From assembly GCA_944385775.1 (NCBI GenBank), contig CALWYM010000081.1, forward strand, positions 1 to 8,923: a stretch of DNA of 8,923 nt, given 5' to 3'. Position numbers and translations under genes: made by a program. The first letter of the stretch is position 1. Each line of letters starts with the position of its first letter. Positions 6,179 to 8,923 of the stretch are shown here, one piece after another. A model generated the notes under the pieces. That model was given only the letters and a program-made list of their open reading frames with translations, made no database searches and was not told the DNA's origin. Source of the stretch: an uncultured Oscillospiraceae bacterium (GTDB taxonomy: Bacteria > Bacillota > Clostridia > Oscillospirales > Oscillospiraceae).

Positions 6179-7519
6179 TTATACGCAGCCCTGAGCCAGC
6201 ATAGACTCAGCAACCTTTATAAAGCCCGCGATGTTGGCGCCGGCCATATAGTTGCCCTCCATGCCGTATTCCTTGGCGGCGGACTGGCAGGCGGCGAAGA
6301 TATTCTTCATAATAGCCTGAAGCTTGCCGTCAACCTCCTCAAAGGTCCAGCTGTAACGCTGGGAGTTCTGGCTCATCTCAAGACCGGAAACGGCAACGCC
6401 GCCGGCGTTGGCAGCCTTTGCGGGACCGTAAAGAAGTCCGTTTTTCAGATAAATCTCAATAGCCTCGGGAGTAGAGGGCATATTGGCGCCCTCGCTTACA
6501 GCGAAGCAGCCATTTGCCACGAGAGCGGAGGCGCTTTCGCCGTTAATCTCATTCTGAGTGGCGCAGGACAGCGCGATGTGGCATGGAATTGTCCAGATTC
6601 CGCTACAGCCCTCGGTATATGACGCGGAGGGGTGAGTCTCGCAGTATTCGTAAATTCTGCCCCTCTTAACCTCCTTAAGCTCTCTCATGGCGGCAAAATC
6701 AATGCCGTTGGGGTCATATACATATCCGCCGGAGTCACTCATGGCAACTACGTTAGCGCCGAGCTCCTGAGCCTTCTGGCAGGCGTAGAGAGCCACGTTG
6801 CCGGAACCGGAGATTATAACAGTAGCGCCCTTAAAGCTCTTTCCGTGAGCGGAGAGCATCTCATTTGTGAAGTAGCAGAGACCGTAGCCGGTAGCCTCTG
6901 TTCTCGCCAGGGAGCCGCCGTAGGGGATACCCTTTCCTGTGAGAATTCCGGACCACTCACCGGTAAGACGCTTGTACTGACCGAACATATAGCCGATTTC
7001 CCTGGCGCCTACGCCGATGTCTCCGGCAGGCACGTCAATGTCCTTGCCGATATGGCGGTAAAGCTCCGTAATAAAGCTCTGGCAGAAGCGCATTATCTCG
7101 TTATCGCTTTTGCCTTTCGGGTCAAAATCACTTCCGCCCTTGGCGCCGCCCATGGGAAGGGTGGTAAGGCTGTTTTTGAAAACCTGCTCAAAGCCAAGGA
7201 ATTTGATTATTCCGATATAGACCGAGGGGTGAAGGCGAAGACCGCCCTTATAGGGACCGATGGCGTTGTTAAACTGGACACGGAAACCCCTGTTTACCTG
7301 TACGTTTCCCTCATCGTCAAGCCACGGCACACGGAAAATCACCTGTCTGTCAGGCTCCACAATACGCTCCAGTATGTTGGCGCGCACAAAGTCGGGACGC
7401 TTTTCTATAACAGGCTCGATAGTCTCGAAAACCTCGGTAACTGCCTGGATAAACTCAGGCTCGCCGGGATTTTTCTCCGAAACTTTCTTTAAAACATTGA
7501 GCATGTATTTATTAGTCAA
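6179..7519 (-). CDS. gdhA: Glutamate dehydrogenase, probably NADP-linked
   Basis: This hexameric class I enzyme converts 2-oxoglutarate, ammonium and reduced nicotinamide to glutamate and back, in the cytoplasm. The 446-aa length is typical. Substrate and catalytic residues are visible at Lys91 (GPYKGGLR), Lys115, Lys127 (GGAKGGS) and Asp167 (PAGDIGVG), two ahead of the Clostridium symbiosum numbering. The nucleotide fold has GSGNVA at 238-243, and SDSGG at 261-265 resembles the E. coli NADP enzyme rather than the GPDG of the NAD-linked C. symbiosum enzyme, hence the NADP call, which is inference. The start is taken as TTG at 7517-7519 because AGGAGGT (7528-7534) stands eight bases upstream and the N-terminus then matches the family. 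The first ATG, five codons later, is too far away. It has its own promoter and terminator. Confidence 0.96.
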   Translation of the reverse strand: MTNKYMLNVLKKVSEKNPGEPEFIQAVTEVFETIEPVIEKRPDFVRANILERIVEPDRQVIFRVPWLDDEGNVQVNRGFRVQFNNAIGPYKGGLRLHPSVYIGIIKFLGFEQVFKNSLTTLPMGGAKGGSDFDPKGKSDNEIMRFCQSFITELYRHIGKDIDVPAGDIGVGAREIGYMFGQYKRLTGEWSGILTGKGIPYGGSLARTEATGYGLCYFTNEMLSAHGKSFKGATVIISGSGNVALYACQKAQELGANVVAMSDSGGYVYDPNGIDFAAMRELKEVKRGRIYEYCETHPSASYTEGCSGIWTIPCHIALSCATQNEINGESASALVANGCFAVSEGANMPSTPEAIEIYLKNGLLYGPAKAANAGGVAVSGLEMSQNSQRYSWTFEEVDGKLQAIMKNIFAACQSAAKEYGMEGNYMAGANIAGFIKVAESMLAQGCV

Positions 7520-7527
7520 TTAAGTAA

Positions 7528-7534
7528 ACCTCCT
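7528..7534 (-). promoter_or_regulatory. Ribosome binding site that sets the gdhA TTG start
   Basis: On the minus strand AGGAGGT lies eight bases before a TTG codon and 23 bases before the first in-frame ATG (7502-7504). The spacing strongly favours TTG as the start. Confidence 0.85.
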
Positions 7535-7553
7535 GCTAAACATAAAATGGGAC

Positions 7554-7598
7554 ACATATACTACTACATATCCTTACATATAATATACGCATATATGC
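7554..7598. repeat. Repeated CATAT boxes and a palindrome across the gdhA promoter
   Basis: Read on the + strand, ACATAT occurs at 7554, 7566 and 7576, and GCATAT at 7589, with steps of 12, 10 and 13 bases. The last copy is part of a perfect 10-bp palindrome, GCATATATGC (7589-7598), lying between the -35 and -10 boxes. The near-helical spacing suggests a regulator site, but the region is AT-rich and chance cannot be excluded. Confidence 0.5.
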
Positions 7599-7608
7599 CC
7601 CTTGTCAA
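7580..7608 (-). promoter_or_regulatory. Sigma-A promoter for gdhA
   Basis: On the minus strand a perfect TTGACA (7603-7608) and TATTAT (7580-7585, one mismatch) are separated by 17 bases. The expected start near 7573 gives a leader of roughly 54 bases with no obvious hairpin or riboswitch. Confidence 0.85.
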
Positions 7609-7717
7609 GAATTTTTAACAGGTCGGAAATTGCAAATTAACTTATAGCACAGTGAGAAAAAGAAGAATACCGTTTCAAAATGAGTTGGAAAGGGGAAAGG
7701 GTGCGAGAAAAAAGTAA

Positions 7718-7746
7718 TTGACAATGGATTGATAGAATTTTATAAT
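7718..7746 (+). promoter_or_regulatory. Perfect-consensus sigma-A promoter for the ANTAR-guaA unit
   Basis: TTGACA (7718-7723) and TATAAT (7741-7746) are both perfect and are separated by 17 bases, the optimal spacing. The start should be near 7753, giving a leader of about 64 bases. Such a promoter implies strong basal transcription. Confidence 0.92.
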
Positions 7747-7816
7747 GAAAGGAAAATATAAGGGAGAATGGACAGTTTAGTGATATTTGCCGGGATAAAT
7801 GGGGAGAGAAAAGGCA

Positions 7817-8401
7817 ATGAATGAATATGAGGTAACCGTACTGCTGGCGTCCTCCTCTGAAAAAACGAGGGAGGCGGTGTCACGGGAGCTGGTGCAGAAG
7901 GGCTTTTCCGTGGCGGGGGAGGTCAAAACAGCCGGAGAAGCCCGGCAGTTTATGGAGTACAGCGCTGCGGAGCTTGTGATTTTAGACTTGCCGCTGAAGG
8001 ATTCCCCGGGGCTTGAGCCGGCGTACGATCTGGGCGAAAATGAATTTACCCAGGTACTGGTTCTTGCAAAAAACGATGTTTATGACGATAACTCTGCCGC
8101 TCTTGCCGCAAAGGGCATACTGTCAGTGAGGAAGCCCATGGAGCGGCGTTATTTTGACGGGGTGCTGGATATAGTCCGCGCCAACGCCGTAAAGCTTTGC
8201 CGTGTACGGGAACAGGTGGATAACCTTAACTTTAAGCTGGAGGAGCAGCACCTTTGCGACAGAGCGAAGCTTATGCTTATGGAAAAATACTCCATGAGCG
8301 AGCAGGCGGCGCACAGATACATTGAGAAAACGGCTATGGATACCTGCCGGCGGCGCCGGGAGGTGGCTGAGAGGATTATAGAGCAGCTTAGCCAAAAGTA
8401 G
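7817..8401 (+). CDS. ANTAR-domain response regulator (putative antiterminator)
   Basis: ANTAR proteins bind paired hairpins in nascent RNA and block terminators. The 194-aa product has a receiver-like domain (about 5-120), a helical linker (about 125-142) and a C-terminal ANTAR three-helix unit (about 142-188), recognisable from RAKLMLMEKYSMSEQAAHRYI, then the AMDTCRRRREVAERI helix (two adjoining motifs). In the receiver, Asp57 (ILDLP) and Lys106 (RKP) are kept, but the usual acidic pair after strand 1 is replaced by ASSS (11-14) and the usual Thr/Ser by Ala84, so phosphorylation may be weak or lost. The start is taken at ATG 7817 because GGGGAG stands ten bases upstream; an in-frame ATG at 7799 lacks a good site and would add six residues. 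No histidine kinase is adjacent. guaA follows after 14 bases. ANTAR regulators are often tied to nitrogen metabolism. Confidence 0.88.
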   Translation: MNEYEVTVLLASSSEKTREAVSRELVQKGFSVAGEVKTAGEARQFMEYSAAELVILDLPLKDSPGLEPAYDLGENEFTQVLVLAKNDVYDDNSAALAAKGILSVRKPMERRYFDGVLDIVRANAVKLCRVREQVDNLNFKLEEQHLCDRAKLMLMEKYSMSEQAAHRYIEKTAMDTCRRRREVAERIIEQLSQK

Positions 8402-8415
8402 AAAGGAGAAAACTT

Positions 8416-8923
8416 GTGGAAAAGGAAACAGTACTGGTTCTGGATTTTGGAGGTCAGTATAACCAGCTAATCGCGAGACGTGTCCGTGAGTGCAACGTAT
8501 TTTGCGAGGTAAAGCCATACACAACCTCCATGAGTGATATTAAGGCAATGAACCCTATCGGCATAATATTCACCGGCGGACCAAACAGCGTGTATGAGGA
8601 GGATTCTCCCCAGGCGGACCCGGAGATTTTCAAGCTGGGGGTACCGGTTCTGGGCATATGCTACGGCTGCCAGCTGATAGCCCATAATCTGGGGGGCAAG
8701 GTTGCGCCGGCCCAGGAGGATTCGGCAAGGGAGTACGGTAAGACTGAAACATATTTTGATAATAGCTGCCTTCTTTTCAAGGGACTTCCGGAAAAGGGCA
8801 TTACATGGATGAGTCACGGTGACTATATGGAGAAGGTGCCGGAGGGCTTTGCGCTTGTCGCCCATTCCGACGCCTGTCCAAATGTGGCGATTTGCGATGA
8901 AAAGCGGGGCTTTTACGGCGTAC
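8416..8923 (+). CDS. guaA: GMP synthase (glutamine-hydrolysing), N-terminal part, cut by window edge
   Basis: GuaA aminates XMP to GMP with ATP and ammonia taken from glutamine. The 169 residues present are the class I glutamine amidotransferase domain. They begin with TVLVLDFGGQYNQLIARRVR (5-24), contain FTGGPNSVY (52-60), and carry the nucleophile Cys82 in the elbow GICYGCQLI (80-88). The catalytic His/Glu pair, the ATP pyrophosphatase domain and the dimer domain lie beyond the window. The start is GTG at 8416-8418, with AGGAG (8404-8408) seven bases upstream and the family motif starting at the right distance. It follows the ANTAR gene after 14 bases, so the two should share a transcript. 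A carbamoyl-phosphate synthase or anthranilate synthase domain is less likely, because LDFGGQYNQLIARR is the GuaA form. Confidence 0.95.
   Translation, partial: MEKETVLVLDFGGQYNQLIARRVRECNVFCEVKPYTTSMSDIKAMNPIGIIFTGGPNSVYEEDSPQADPEIFKLGVPVLGICYGCQLIAHNLGGKVAPAQEDSAREYGKTETYFDNSCLLFKGLPEKGITWMSHGDYMEKVPEGFALVAHSDACPNVAICDEKRGFYGV

Larger units (their letters stand above)
7520..7816. other. Divergent control region between gdhA and the ANTAR-guaA unit
   Basis: This 297-base stretch holds the gdhA promoter at the left and the ANTAR-guaA promoter at the right, with their -35 boxes about 110 bases apart. The middle (about 7650-7717) is strongly purine-rich on the + strand, with runs such as GGAAAGGGGAAAGGG, but has no gene, no tRNA, no terminator and no riboswitch fold that I can recognise. 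Confidence 0.7.

Noticed and set aside
6632..7492. Long open frame (286 codons) on the + strand
   Set aside because: It is antisense to gdhA, which has every expected catalytic residue. Such shadows are common opposite genes with strong codon bias.
7541..7816. Riboswitch or ANTAR target RNA in the divergent region
   Set aside because: I could not find paired hairpins with six-base loops, a purine or guanidine riboswitch core, or a terminator before either gene.
8467..8865. Open frames on the minus strand at the right edge
   Set aside because: They are antisense to guaA, which starts with GTG and runs off the window. The + strand frame has the amidotransferase motifs.

Overview
The window reads as a housekeeping stretch of a spore-forming member of the Firmicutes, class Clostridia. 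A Ruminococcaceae/Oscillospirales-like lineage is my guess from protein style, not proven. The evidence is a clear sporulation sigma factor (sigma-G), textbook sigma-A promoters with 17-base spacers, strong GGAGG-type ribosome binding sites, a hexameric glutamate dehydrogenase of the type common in gut Clostridia, and a Firmicutes-type 5S rRNA. There are no signs of phage, transposon, CRISPR or plasmid, and all genes look intact except the last, which runs off the edge.

Layout. Bases 1-296 hold the end of an rRNA operon on the + strand: the spacer, the 5S gene (about 51-167), an intrinsic terminator (173-209) and a second hairpin (264-294) where the rRNA operon meets the convergent minus-strand genes. 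Bases 297-1597 (minus) hold a two-gene unit, a membrane-anchored SPFH (band 7) protein followed two bases later by a small coiled-coil/ribbon-helix-helix protein, with its own promoter at 1653-1681. Bases 1728-6040 (minus) hold a close-packed run, sigG, ilvE, agcS, ansA. ansA has its own promoter overlapping the agcS stop codon and a terminator at 1694-1720. Bases 6179-7519 (minus) hold gdhA, with promoter and terminator of its own. Bases 7520-7816 are the divergent control region. From 7817 to the right edge (+) an ANTAR-type regulator is followed by the start of guaA, driven by a perfect-consensus promoter at 7718-7746.

How the genes fit together. Apart from the rRNA, the SPFH pair and sigG, the theme is nitrogen and amino-acid flow. 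GdhA fixes ammonium into glutamate, IlvE uses glutamate to make branched-chain amino acids, AgcS imports alanine/glycine with a cation, AnsA releases ammonia from asparagine, and GuaA uses glutamine to aminate XMP. The ANTAR protein belongs to a family of RNA-binding antiterminators often tied to nitrogen metabolism, but its receiver domain lacks several key residues.

The points most worth a second look are these. The sigG gene stands at the head of an amino-acid run rather than next to spoIIGA-sigE; it has a forespore-type promoter candidate and a striking palindrome, and carries Glu at the position that is Asn45 in B. subtilis sigma-G. The ANTAR protein has a degenerate receiver and is paired with guaA. 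The SPFH/RHH pair has no known function. Repeated CATAT boxes sit across the gdhA promoter. I see no convincing wholly new system; these are modest, testable observations.
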